DNA of 19,933 nucleotides from Sideroxydans lithotrophicus (GTDB lineage: Bacteria > Pseudomonadota > Gammaproteobacteria > Burkholderiales > Sulfuriferulaceae): positions 1 to 19,933 of the forward strand of contig DZDB01000002.1 of the NCBI GenBank assembly GCA_022736605.1. The letters are read 5' to 3'. Below are positions 7,765 to 17,040 of this stretch, one piece after another. The notes under the pieces were generated by a model. The model was not told the origin of the DNA, searched no databases, and saw nothing but the letters and a program-made list of their open reading frames with translations. Made by a program: the position numbers and the translations under genes. Position 1 is the first letter of the stretch. Each line of letters starts with the position of its first letter.

Positions 7765-9056
7765 AATCCAACTATCGCGCGTTCTGGGCGGGAGCGTTAT
7801 TGCTGTGTAGTGCAACACAGGCGGCAGCGGTATCGACTGGTGACCTGGAACAGATTCGCAGCCAGATTGAGCAGTTGCGCAAAGCCAACCAGACCGCGCA
7901 GGCCAATCGCACCGATGTGGCGGATGCGCTACGAACCTCAGAGCGTGCCATCAGCGATGCCAGTCGGCGGGTTGCTGAACTGGATCGGCAGCAACAAGGC
8001 GTTGATAACAGCCTGTCGGCGTTGTCAGCCAGCAGCGCTGAAATAAAACAGCAGATAAGACAGCAGCAAAGCGCCCTGGCCGCGCTGTTGCGTCAGCAAT
8101 ATCAAGTGCATCAAGCCGATGCGATAGAGCTGTTGCTCAACGGTGAAAATCCCAATCAGATTGCCCGCAATCTGGCGTATTACACTTACGTATCGCGCGA
8201 GCGTGCCGTGTTGATCGCTGCGTTGCGCGACAGTCAACAGCGGCTGGCCAGTTTGACGCAAGCGCAGATCCAGAAAAAAGCGCAGCTTGATACGATCCAG
8301 CAACAGCGTCTGGCACAACGCCAGCAACTGATTTTGCAACGTCAGGAAAAACAGCGTGTGCTGGACAAGCTGGGTACACAAATACAGCAGCAGCGCAAGC
8401 AACTCGTCACACTGGAACGCGATCAAAAACGTCTCACACAACTGTTTGAGGCGCTCGCCAGGGCGGCGGCTAAAAAAGCTGCCGCCGAGAAAGCCGCCGC
8501 TGAACGGGCTGCTGCGGCAAAGCAGGCCGCTGCGCAGCGCGCGGCAAGGCAGGCGCGCAGACATGAGCCAGCGCGTCCAGTGGCACCCCAGGGTGAGTCG
8601 TCGCCGCGCATGACGCAGCCAGCAGCAAACGTGCCGCAAGCCGTGCTCAATGGCACCCCATTCGGACGCCTCAAAGGCAAATTGAGTTTGCCTGTCCAAG
8701 GGGAACTTGTTTACCGTTTTGGCACTCCACGTGAGCAAGGTGGCGCATTGTGGAAAGGTATTTTTATCCGGGCGCGTGCTGGACAGCCTGTGCAGGCGGT
8801 CGCTGCCGGTCAGGTAGTGTTTGCGGATTGGTTAAGAGGCTTTGGAAATCTGATTATCGTCGATCATGGCGGTGGCTATATGAGCCTGTACAGCAATAAT
8901 GAAACCTTGTATAAACGGGTCGGCGATCATGTCGGTGCGCGTGAAACGCTTGCGTCAGTCGGTAATAGTGGGGGTAATCCCGAAGCGGGGTTATATTTTG
9001 AATTGCGTTACCAGAGTCGGGCATTTGACCCGATGAACTGGATGGCGGGCAAGTGA
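7761..9056 (+). CDS. envC: Murein hydrolase activator, EnvC-like (degenerate M23/LytM domain)
   Basis: Periplasmic activator of the N-acetylmuramoyl-L-alanine amidases that split septal peptidoglycan during cell separation. The 431-residue product has a signal peptide (GALLLCSATQAAA), a long Gln-rich coiled coil at about residues 27-230, an Ala/Lys linker at about 231-265, and a C-terminal LytM/peptidase M23 domain at about 308-428. The zinc ligands of active M23 enzymes are missing: WKGIFI replaces the H-x-x-x-D region and GLYFELRY replaces H-x-H, as in E. coli EnvC. It is therefore probably a catalytically dead activator. The GTG start overlaps the gpmI stop by four bases. NlpD is less likely because there is no lipobox and no LysM domain. 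Confidence 0.93.
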   Translation: MKSNYRAFWAGALLLCSATQAAAVSTGDLEQIRSQIEQLRKANQTAQANRTDVADALRTSERAISDASRRVAELDRQQQGVDNSLSALSASSAEIKQQIRQQQSALAALLRQQYQVHQADAIELLLNGENPNQIARNLAYYTYVSRERAVLIAALRDSQQRLASLTQAQIQKKAQLDTIQQQRLAQRQQLILQRQEKQRVLDKLGTQIQQQRKQLVTLERDQKRLTQLFEALARAAAKKAAAEKAAAERAAAAKQAAAQRAARQARRHEPARPVAPQGESSPRMTQPAANVPQAVLNGTPFGRLKGKLSLPVQGELVYRFGTPREQGGALWKGIFIRARAGQPVQAVAAGQVVFADWLRGFGNLIIVDHGGGYMSLYSNNETLYKRVGDHVGARETLASVGNSGGNPEAGLYFELRYQSRAFDPMNWMAGK

Positions 9057-9067
9057 AGGATCGTGCA

Positions 9068-10483
9068 ATGCGTAGCAAACTGCAAAAAGTCGGGCTGGTC
9101 GGTGCCGGGATTCTGGTCGGTGCAGCCTTGACCCTCAATTATTCTGCGCTGGCTGAACGTGAGGCCAGCGCGCCTTTGCCACTCGATGATCTGCGTGCCT
9201 TTACTGAGGTGTTCGGCAAAATCAAGAGTGACTATGTCGAGCCCGTGGATGACAAGAAGCTCATTGCTTCCGCCATTAACGGTATGTTGTCGGGGCTGGA
9301 TCCGCATTCTGCTTACATGGATGCCGAAGCGTTCAAGGATTTGCAGGTTGGCACGCAAGGCGAATTCGGCGGCCTGGGCATTGAAGTTGGCATGGAAGAC
9401 GGCTTCGTCAAGGTGGTTTCGCCAATCGACGATACACCGGCTGCAAAAGCCGGTTTGAAGCCGGGTGACCTGATTATCAAGCTGGATGAGACACCAGTAA
9501 AAGGCTTGACGCTGAATGATGCGGTTAAACGGATGCGTGGCAAACCGAATACGCCGATCACGCTGACTGTGTTACGTAAAGGCCTTCCCAAACCGTTTGT
9601 CGTAACCTTGATGCGTGCGGTCATCAAGGTCAAGAGTGTTAAATACAAACTGCTGGAAACGGGTTATGGCTATGTGCGTATTTCGCAGTTCCAGGAGCAC
9701 ACTGGTGAAGATTTGGCCAAGGCGCTAGAGACTTTGCAAAAAGATAACAAAGGCGCACCTTTGAAAGGATTGGTGCTGGATTTGCGTAACGATCCCGGTG
9801 GTTTGCTCAATGGCGCTGTGGCGGTAGCAACGGCTTTTGTCAAACCGAATTCGCTGGTGGTGTACACCGATGGTCGTACCGAAGATGCGAAAATGAAGCT
9901 GACCGCAAACCCTGACAGTTATTTGCGTGGCAATGAGTCTGATTATCTCAAGGGTATTCCGGCCTGGACTAAAACGGTGCCGATGGTGCTGCTGGTGAAC
10001 GGTGGCTCTGCGTCGGCATCGGAAATTGTTGCCGGTGCCTTGCAGGATGATAAACGCGCCATTGTCATGGGCACGCAGACGTTCGGCAAAGGCTCGGTGC
10101 AGACTGTATTGCCATTGGGCAATGGCACGGGCATCAAGCTGACGACAGCGCGTTATTTCACACCCAGTGGGCGCTCGATTCAGGTGAAAGGCATTACACC
10201 AGACATCGTGGTGGAAGATGCCACGTTGAAGGATGCAGCCAATGATAACAGCCTGAATATCCGCGAAGGTGATCTGGAAAACCACCTGGTGAATGGCCAG
10301 GCAGGTGCAGATAACCCCGCTACCATTCCGACTAAAATCATCGTGCCGGAAAAAATGGAAAAATCTGATAAACCCGTGAAGCCGAAAAAAATCGATCCAT
10401 CCGAAGTGGTGTCAAAAAATGATTTTCAGTTGAACCAGGCGCTTAATCTGCTGAAAGGTTTGAACATTATCCAGGCGCGCTAA
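9068..10483 (+). CDS. ctpA: S41-family carboxy-terminal processing protease
   Basis: Periplasmic serine protease that trims or degrades proteins from their C-termini, often tied to peptidoglycan hydrolase control. The product is 471 residues. An N-terminal hydrophobic segment (about residues 8-28) acts as signal or anchor, followed by a PDZ domain from about residue 96 (GEFGGLGIEVG) to 170, then the protease core. The catalytic pair is S316 in GSASASEIVAGALQD and K341 in TQTFGKGSVQT, with the 25-residue spacing seen in E. coli Prc. The C-terminal tail is Lys-rich (about residues 420-450). I prefer the ATG at 9068, which has AAGGA seven bases upstream. A GTG at 9053 that overlaps the envC stop is an alternative. 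Confidence 0.95.
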   Translation: MRSKLQKVGLVGAGILVGAALTLNYSALAEREASAPLPLDDLRAFTEVFGKIKSDYVEPVDDKKLIASAINGMLSGLDPHSAYMDAEAFKDLQVGTQGEFGGLGIEVGMEDGFVKVVSPIDDTPAAKAGLKPGDLIIKLDETPVKGLTLNDAVKRMRGKPNTPITLTVLRKGLPKPFVVTLMRAVIKVKSVKYKLLETGYGYVRISQFQEHTGEDLAKALETLQKDNKGAPLKGLVLDLRNDPGGLLNGAVAVATAFVKPNSLVVYTDGRTEDAKMKLTANPDSYLRGNESDYLKGIPAWTKTVPMVLLVNGGSASASEIVAGALQDDKRAIVMGTQTFGKGSVQTVLPLGNGTGIKLTTARYFTPSGRSIQVKGITPDIVVEDATLKDAANDNSLNIREGDLENHLVNGQAGADNPATIPTKIIVPEKMEKSDKPVKPKKIDPSEVVSKNDFQLNQALNLLKGLNIIQAR

Positions 10484-10502
10484 CACCGCTTGCGAGAGTT
10501 GC

Positions 10503-10533
10503 CCGGGTGCGCGTATTCTGAATGCGTGCCCGG
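10503..10533 (+). other. Strong RNA hairpin between ctpA and the next gene
   Basis: A 12-base-pair stem (CCGGGTGCGCGT with ATGCGTGCCCGG, three G-U pairs) closes a seven-base loop. No T-run follows, so it is not a standard intrinsic terminator. It lies between the ctpA stop and the ribosome-binding site of the next gene, where it could stabilise the upstream mRNA end or modulate downstream expression. Confidence 0.5.
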
Positions 10534-10560
10534 ATAACTGACGAGGTGGAGTCGCCGTCG

Positions 10561-10956
10561 ATGAAATTACCCGATCAGGAAAAAACTCGCGAAATCACCT
10601 TCAGTGCATTGCCAGAAAATCAGGCGCAACTCGCATTGCTGTTGCTGGATGGTATGCCAGACATGCGGGTTGAACTGGCTGTACGGCCAGACACCATCGT
10701 GGTGCACTACGATGTGCGCGGTTACAGCCTGGAAAAACTTGAAGCAGCGCTGTTGTCCCAAGGATTTCATCTCGACAATGGTTTGCTATACAAACTGCGT
10801 CGCGCACTGGTTTATTTTTGTGAGCGCAATCAACGGGACAATCTGAGCGTGCCGCTCGCCCAGCAAAAGTCGGCCAAACCCTTTGTCGAAGCCTTCAACC
10901 ATCATCCCCATGGCGACCGCGATGATACGCCGGAAGAACTGCGCGGCTATCAATAA
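10561..10956 (+). CDS. Hypothetical protein, likely ferredoxin-like (HMA-like) fold without metal motif
   Basis: I do not recognise a named family. From the ATG at 10561 the product is 131 residues, cytoplasmic, with no signal peptide. The first ~80 residues read as beta-alpha-beta-beta-alpha-beta: REITFSAL, a Leu-rich helix, MRVELAV, TIVVHYDV, the helix SLEKLEAALLSQG, then FHLDN. That is the layout of heavy-metal-associated domains such as CopZ, but the CxxC copper motif is absent. A basic helix follows (LYKLRRALVYFCERNQRDN), then a polar tail with HHPHGDRDD. This start is chosen for the GAGGTGGAG ribosome-binding site; an upstream ATG at 10522 falls inside the hairpin. The adenylyltransferase gene starts 20 bases after its stop, suggesting co-expression. 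Confidence 0.8.
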   Translation: MKLPDQEKTREITFSALPENQAQLALLLLDGMPDMRVELAVRPDTIVVHYDVRGYSLEKLEAALLSQGFHLDNGLLYKLRRALVYFCERNQRDNLSVPLAQQKSAKPFVEAFNHHPHGDRDDTPEELRGYQ

Positions 10957-10976
10957 ACCGGATACCCGTACTTGGC

Positions 10977-11744
10977 ATGAATGACACACAACTGCTGCGC
11001 TACAGCCGTCACATCCTGCTGCGCGAAATCAGTCTGGAAGGTCAGCAACGCATACTCGACGGGCATGTATTGCTTATTGGTGCCGGAGGCTTGGGTTCAC
11101 CGATTGCGTTGTACCTGGCAGCCAGCGGGGTAGGCAAGCTGACGATAAGCGACGGCGACACCGTTGATATCAGCAACTTGCAGCGCCAGATCGTGCATCA
11201 TGAGCAGTCTATTGGCCAGAATAAGGCGATGTCTGCCGCCACCACACTGGCCGCTGTCAATCCGCAGACTCATGTTGAGGTAGTCGTTGAACGCCTGGCG
11301 GGCGAACAGCTGGCGGTTCATATCGCTGCCGCCGATGTGGTGGTGGATGCCAGTGACAACTTTGCTACCCGTCATGCGATTAACCGTGCCTGCGTGAAAT
11401 ATGCCAAGCCGCTGGTTTCGGGTGCAGCAGTGCGTTTTGACGGGCAAGTGACGGTATTTGATCTGCGTCATGCAGATAGTCCCTGCTATGCATGTCTGTA
11501 TCCCGAGCAGGCTGGTGCCGATGAAGTGCGTTGCGCTGATAATGGGGTATTTTCGCCGTTGGTAGGCATCATCGGCGCGGTGCAGGCTGCAGAGGTGTTA
11601 AAACTTTTGTGTGGGGTGGGGCAGACGCTGAGTGGCCGCCTGATGCTGCTCGATGCATTGAGCATGCATTGGCGCACTGTGCGGCTTAAACAAGACCCGG
11701 CTTGCCCTGTCTGTGGTACGGCGTCAGAACGCTGCGCGCAATAG
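10977..11744 (+). CDS. moeB: MoeB/ThiF/HesA-family adenylyltransferase
   Basis: E1-like enzyme that adenylates the C-terminal glycine of a small sulfur-carrier protein, MoaD in molybdopterin synthesis or ThiS in thiamin synthesis. The 255 residues contain the nucleotide-binding loop LLIGAGGLGSP, SDGDTVDISNLQRQ (carrying the conserved Asp and Arg), DASDNFATRHAIN, and two CxxC zinc pairs (CYAC and CPVC). No rhodanese domain is attached. Length and sequence resemble MoeB most, for example PLVSGAAVRFDGQVTVF, but MoeB and ThiF are hard to separate without neighbours from either pathway, and none are here. The upstream gene is the small unrecognised protein. The 3' end overlaps that of convergent slmA by 21 bases. 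Confidence 0.88.
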   Translation: MNDTQLLRYSRHILLREISLEGQQRILDGHVLLIGAGGLGSPIALYLAASGVGKLTISDGDTVDISNLQRQIVHHEQSIGQNKAMSAATTLAAVNPQTHVEVVVERLAGEQLAVHIAAADVVVDASDNFATRHAINRACVKYAKPLVSGAAVRFDGQVTVFDLRHADSPCYACLYPEQAGADEVRCADNGVFSPLVGIIGAVQAAEVLKLLCGVGQTLSGRLMLLDALSMHWRTVRLKQDPACPVCGTASERCAQ

Positions 11745-12302
11745 TGGCCATTGCTGCGCGAAATCCGCCAGCGGATCGCGTTTAAAGCCGCTTTTAGCAA
11801 ACTGGTGCCAACGTCCGATCACGTAGCACAGCAGCATGTTTGCTGCCGCGCTGGCGGCGAGTGATAGTTGCGTTTCGTCCTGACCGGCAGCTATGCGCAG
11901 GCATTGGCGTAAGGTTGCCTCAAGCCGGTCATGCAACTGGTTGATACGCGCTTGCAGGCGTCCGTTTTCATTTACCAATGCCTCACCGATCAGCACACGC
12001 GTCATGCCCGGATTTTTCTGCGCAAAGCCGAGCAGAACCGAGATAATGGCCTCGGTTTGGCCCAAACCGGCTTCCTGACTGGTGGTTATTTTGTTGATGA
12101 GGCCAAACACGGACTGTTCGATGAATTCGATCAAGCCCTCAAACATTTGCGCCTTGCTGGCAAAATGGCGGTATAGCGCGGCCTCGGATACATCCAGCCG
12201 CGCCGCCAACGCGGCAGTGGTGATTTTTTCACCCGTCGGGGTTTCCAGCATCTCAGCCAGCGTTTGCAGGATTTGAAGTTTTCTTTCGCCAGTTACTGCC
12301 AC
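11724..12302 (-). CDS. slmA: Nucleoid occlusion factor SlmA (TetR family)
   Basis: DNA-binding protein that blocks FtsZ ring assembly over the unsegregated chromosome. The product is 192 residues. An N-terminal TetR helix-turn-helix carries LAARLDVSEAALYRHFASK, nearly identical to the E. coli SlmA recognition segment, followed by MFEGLIEFIEQSVFGLI and a helical ligand/dimer domain with LLCYVIGRWHQFAKSGFKR. The GTG at 12302 is preferred because GGGAGG lies four bases upstream. A GTG at 12317 would place that ribosome-binding site inside the coding region. The 3' end runs 21 bases into the convergent moeB-type gene. A plain TetR regulator is the alternative, but the match over the whole length favours SlmA. 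Confidence 0.93.
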   Translation of the reverse strand: MAVTGERKLQILQTLAEMLETPTGEKITTAALAARLDVSEAALYRHFASKAQMFEGLIEFIEQSVFGLINKITTSQEAGLGQTEAIISVLLGFAQKNPGMTRVLIGEALVNENGRLQARINQLHDRLEATLRQCLRIAAGQDETQLSLAASAAANMLLCYVIGRWHQFAKSGFKRDPLADFAQQWPLLRAAF

Positions 12303-12356
12303 ACCGCCTCCCTGCACCCTGATTTAATGGGTATCGTATCGGTTTGTTATTTGAAT

Positions 12357-12433
<77 letters not shown>

Positions 12434-12447
12434 GAAAACGAGGCGAG

Positions 12448-12453
12448 ACTATA
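12448..12453 (-). promoter_or_regulatory. Candidate -10 element for the tRNA gene
   Basis: TATAGT on the minus strand (5 of 6 consensus bases) ends 15 bases before the tRNA 5' end, a fitting distance for a short leader. The -35 is not convincing. The element lies downstream of the rpoD terminator, so the tRNA is probably transcribed on its own. Confidence 0.35.
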
Positions 12454-12485
12454 CCATTCTGATGCCGACGCAGACCACGCCTGCT

Positions 12486-12519
12486 AAAAAAATATCCGGG
12501 GAGTGTGCCCCGGATATTT
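12486..12519 (-). terminator. Intrinsic terminator of the rpsU-yqeY-dnaG-rpoD operon
   Basis: Perfect 12-base-pair stem (AAATATCCGGGG with CCCCGGATATTT) with a six-base loop, followed on the minus strand by a run of seven T. It begins 10 bases after the rpoD stop codon. This is a textbook Rho-independent terminator. Confidence 0.93.
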
Positions 12520-12528
12520 GATATTGAA

Positions 12529-14409
<1,881 letters not shown>

Positions 14410-14449
14410 GTTGTTATTCCAGTTGGTTGCTACATCAAAAAAGCCTGCA

Positions 14450-14479
14450 ATTATATCGTTTTTTGTTGACTGACGTTCA
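14450..14479 (-). promoter_or_regulatory. Candidate internal promoter for rpoD
   Basis: In the spacer between dnaG and rpoD, a perfect TATAAT (14450-14455) is preceded at 18 bases by TGAACG (14474-14479), a weak -35. E. coli rpoD also has separate promoters inside the operon, so an internal promoter is plausible. The rpoD start is about 40 bases downstream. Confidence 0.35.
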
Positions 14480-16210
14480 TTTTTCCGTTTTGGCTTTGCG
14501 TTTAGCGGCTTGTTGCAATTCCATTTTTTCTGCTTCCGTGAGCGAGTTGATTGACTTGTTGGCGATGCTGGCAGCCCGTAAATTTTGCTGCTCCGTTTCA
14601 ATTTGTTCACAGGCCAGCTCGCACTCCGCCAAGGCATCGAAATCATCAGGCCAGTCCATGATTTCGCTGCTGGCCTGCTGTAGCTGGGGCATCAGCGGGC
14701 TATCACGAAAATGTTCTACTACAGCGGCTGTCTCCAGATGGGGGTGCTGTTGCAGTAATTCAATCACCCCCTGCACGGCGCTTGCGTCAGCTTGGTTTAG
14801 GGTCAACAAAGCGGTGTTCAGTTCCCCGGCAAGCGCAGGACGGAAAAGTAATGCGCGTAACAGGCGGCGGTAATTCGATACCGGAGCAGGCCGCGCAGCG
14901 CGCTGCAGCGCATTGGCAGACCGTTTGCGCTGGAAATCGATTTTCCATAAGGCTTCAAGTTCAGCGAGCTGTATGCCAGCCAGCTCAGCAACGCGTTTTC
15001 GTAATATCAGTGCAAGTACCGGGGTGTTGATCTGAGTAATCAGGGGGTGTGCAGTTTTAAGCAGGGCGCTTTTACCTTCGCTTGTGCTTGGATCATGCTG
15101 GCGTGCCAGTTCCATTAGAAGATAGTTGGACAAGGGTACCGTTTGTTGCTGGAGCAAGGTTTCAAATTCATCCTTGCCGTGTTCACGAATGTAACTGTCA
15201 GGGTCATGCTGAGTGGGCAAAAATAAAAAACCTACGCGGCTGTTATCGGTCAGCATCGCCAGGCTGTTTTCCAGCGCACGCCAGGCAGCGCGTTGGCCCG
15301 CGCTGTCGCCATCAAAGCAGAACACGATTTCATCGGTATGCCGCAGCAGTTTTTGTAAATGGTTGGGCGTGGTGGCGGTGCCGAGCGTGGCCACTGCGTA
15401 ACCGACACCATGCTGCGCCAAAGCAACGACGTCCATGTAACCTTCGACCACCAATGCGCGCCCTGCATCGCGTATCGCCCGTCTAGCCTGAAACAGGCCA
15501 TAAAGCTCGTGGCCTTTCTGAAACAGCGGTGTTTCCGGCGAATTCAGGTATTTTGGCTCGCCGCTGTCCAGCACGCGGCCACCAAAGCCGATGACGTCGC
15601 CTTTGAGGCCAATAATCGGGAACATGATGCGTTCGCGAAAACGGTCGTAGCGCTTGCCGGATTCGTTGAGTATTACCAACCCGCCTTCGACCAGCGCAGC
15701 GTCATCATAATGCTCGAAAATAGCTTGCAGATTCTGCCAGCCTGGGGGGGCGTAACCCAGGCCGTAACGCGCAGCGATTTCGCCTGTCAGGCCGCGTTTT
15801 TTCAGATAGTCGATCGCAACCGGTGCATGCTTGAGTTGTTGCCGGTAGTACAGCGCTGCCTGCTGCATCAGCTCTACCAGGCTGGCGACTTGCTGTACCC
15901 GTTGTGGGTCGGCTGGGGCGCTGTCCGGCACGGTCATGCCCGTTTGCGCTGCGAGTTCCTTGATGGCGTCGATATACCCCAGCCCGGCATACTCCATCAG
16001 GAAGCCGATGGCGGTGCCGTGCGCGCCACAGCCAAAGCAATGGTAAAACTGCTTGCTTGGCGATACGGTAAAAGATGGCGATTTTTCGCTGTGAAACGGA
16101 CAACAGGCCTGATAGTTTGCACCGGCTTTTTTGAGCGGCACGCGCCGATCGATGATCTCGACGATATCCACGCGGTTCAGTAGCGTCTGGATAAAATCCT
16201 GCGGGATCAT
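14477..16210 (-). CDS. dnaG: DNA primase
   Basis: Synthesises RNA primers for chromosome replication together with the DnaB helicase. The product is 577 residues, close to the usual ~580. The N-terminal CHC2 zinc-binding domain has ligands C37, H40, C58 and C61 (CPFH ... YHCFGCG). The RNA polymerase core follows with YGLGYAPPGW and FPIIGLKGDVIGFGGR, then the Toprim motif VVEGYMDVVALAQHG and the acidic FCFDGDSAGQRAA. The C-terminal helical region (about residues 440-577) would contact DnaB. The ATG has AAGGGA five bases upstream. It is the third gene of the operon, 58 bases after yqeY. Confidence 0.98.
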   Translation of the reverse strand: MIPQDFIQTLLNRVDIVEIIDRRVPLKKAGANYQACCPFHSEKSPSFTVSPSKQFYHCFGCGAHGTAIGFLMEYAGLGYIDAIKELAAQTGMTVPDSAPADPQRVQQVASLVELMQQAALYYRQQLKHAPVAIDYLKKRGLTGEIAARYGLGYAPPGWQNLQAIFEHYDDAALVEGGLVILNESGKRYDRFRERIMFPIIGLKGDVIGFGGRVLDSGEPKYLNSPETPLFQKGHELYGLFQARRAIRDAGRALVVEGYMDVVALAQHGVGYAVATLGTATTPNHLQKLLRHTDEIVFCFDGDSAGQRAAWRALENSLAMLTDNSRVGFLFLPTQHDPDSYIREHGKDEFETLLQQQTVPLSNYLLMELARQHDPSTSEGKSALLKTAHPLITQINTPVLALILRKRVAELAGIQLAELEALWKIDFQRKRSANALQRAARPAPVSNYRRLLRALLFRPALAGELNTALLTLNQADASAVQGVIELLQQHPHLETAAVVEHFRDSPLMPQLQQASSEIMDWPDDFDALAECELACEQIETEQQNLRAASIANKSINSLTEAEKMELQQAAKRKAKTEK

Positions 16211-16268
16211 GGTGTTCCCTTGGAAATGTTGCGTACTGTCTGGGTCAGGTGATTAAAAACTGGATGGG

Positions 16269-16712
16269 TCAGGCAAGCCTTGATTTGATGCGGGTAGAAA
16301 CTTGCGCCATGTCAGCCCGACCTGTTAATTGCGCTTTCACGATGGTCATGACCTTGCCCATGTCTTTGATATCAGTGGCAGCACTGGCATTGATCGCCTG
16401 TTCTATCAATGCATCAATCTCGTCTGCGCTGGCAGCTTGAGGCATGTAATCCTGCAATACGCCAATTTCGAATTTTTCGATTTCGGCCAGCTCCAATCGG
16501 CCAGCAGCTTCAAACTGTGCAATGGAATCACGCCGTTGTTTGAGCATTTTGTCGATGGCCGTAATGATTTGCGCGTCATCCAGCTCGATGCGTTCGTCCA
16601 CTTCCCGCTGCTTGATGGCAGCAAGCAGCAGCCGAATCGCCCCCAGGCGAGCCGTATCCTTGGCGCGCATGGCGGTTTTCATGTCTTCGGTGATGCGTGA
16701 CTTGAGCTGCAT
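16269..16712 (-). CDS. yqeY: GatB/YqeY domain protein
   Basis: 147-residue stand-alone YqeY protein, related to the tail domain of the GatB amidotransferase subunit that contacts tRNA. Its own cellular role is not settled. Seen: the N-terminal LKSRITEDMKTAMRAKDTARLGAIRLL, which is diagnostic (quoted as LKSRITEDMKTAMRAKD), then IKQREVDERIELDD, QFEAAGRLELAEIEKFEI and DMGKVMTIVKAQLTGRADM. It is essentially all alpha-helical. It sits between rpsU (22 bases upstream) and dnaG, a common insertion in the macromolecular synthesis operon outside the enterics. Confidence 0.94.
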   Translation of the reverse strand: MQLKSRITEDMKTAMRAKDTARLGAIRLLLAAIKQREVDERIELDDAQIITAIDKMLKQRRDSIAQFEAAGRLELAEIEKFEIGVLQDYMPQAASADEIDALIEQAINASAATDIKDMGKVMTIVKAQLTGRADMAQVSTRIKSRLA

Positions 16713-16734
16713 GGCGGTATTGAAGCAGAAACGG

Positions 16735-16947
16735 TCAATACAGTTTTGGCGGCAGCGTCTGGCTGCGGATGCGTTTGAAGTGGCGTTTGACAGCAGCGGC
16801 CAGCTTGCGCTTGCGCTCAGCGGTAGGCTTTTCGTAAAATTCGCGGGCGCGCAGTTCGGTCAACAGACCGGTTTTTTCTACAGTGCGTTTGAAACGACGC
16901 ATGGCGACTTCAAATGGCTCATTTTCTTTGACGCGGATATTTGGCAT
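16735..16947 (-). CDS. rpsU: Small ribosomal subunit protein bS21
   Basis: 70-residue basic protein of the 30S subunit, near the anti-Shine-Dalgarno end of 16S rRNA and involved in translation initiation. The sequence is typical: MPNIRVKENEPFEVAMRRFK, then KTGLLTELRAREFYEKPT and a Lys/Arg-rich C-terminus. It is the first gene of the rpsU-yqeY-dnaG-rpoD operon, with a good promoter upstream and a possibly structured leader in which the GGAG ribosome-binding site falls in a small hairpin. Confidence 0.98.
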   Translation of the reverse strand: MPNIRVKENEPFEVAMRRFKRTVEKTGLLTELRAREFYEKPTAERKRKLAAAVKRHFKRIRSQTLPPKLY

Positions 16948-16981
16948 GTCGAGGGTGTCTCCAGAGACGGAAAAAACCTCA

Positions 16982-17009
16982 ATTATAATCTGATAACAAT
17001 TTTTTTCAA
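16982..17009 (-). promoter_or_regulatory. Sigma70-type promoter of the rpsU operon
   Basis: On the minus strand, TTGAAA (17004-17009) and a perfect TATAAT (16982-16987) are separated by 16 bases. Transcription would start about 28 bases before the rpsU ATG. This is the best promoter match in the window and suits a highly expressed operon. Confidence 0.7.
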
Positions 17010-17040
17010 GGTAATGCCTTGCTTTGTTAAACTCTAGCCC

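Noticed and set aside
8452..8560. Ala/Lys repeats in envC as a repeat element
   Set aside because: This is an in-frame low-complexity linker between the coiled coil and the M23 domain, common in this family.
9053..9067. GTG start of ctpA overlapping the envC stop
   Set aside because: The ATG at 9068 has AAGGA at ideal spacing. The GTG remains possible but has a poorer ribosome-binding site.
10503..10533. Hairpin after ctpA as an intrinsic terminator
   Set aside because: No T-run follows the stem, and the next gene has its own ribosome-binding site right after it; reported as an RNA element instead.
14410..14646. N-terminal extension of rpoD from an ATG at 14646
   Set aside because: The extra 79 residues overlap dnaG, are unlike any sigma factor, and region 1.1 begins right after the ATG at 14409.
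15359..16183. Plus-strand open frame of 274 codons
   Set aside because: Antisense to the dnaG zinc finger and core; no family features.
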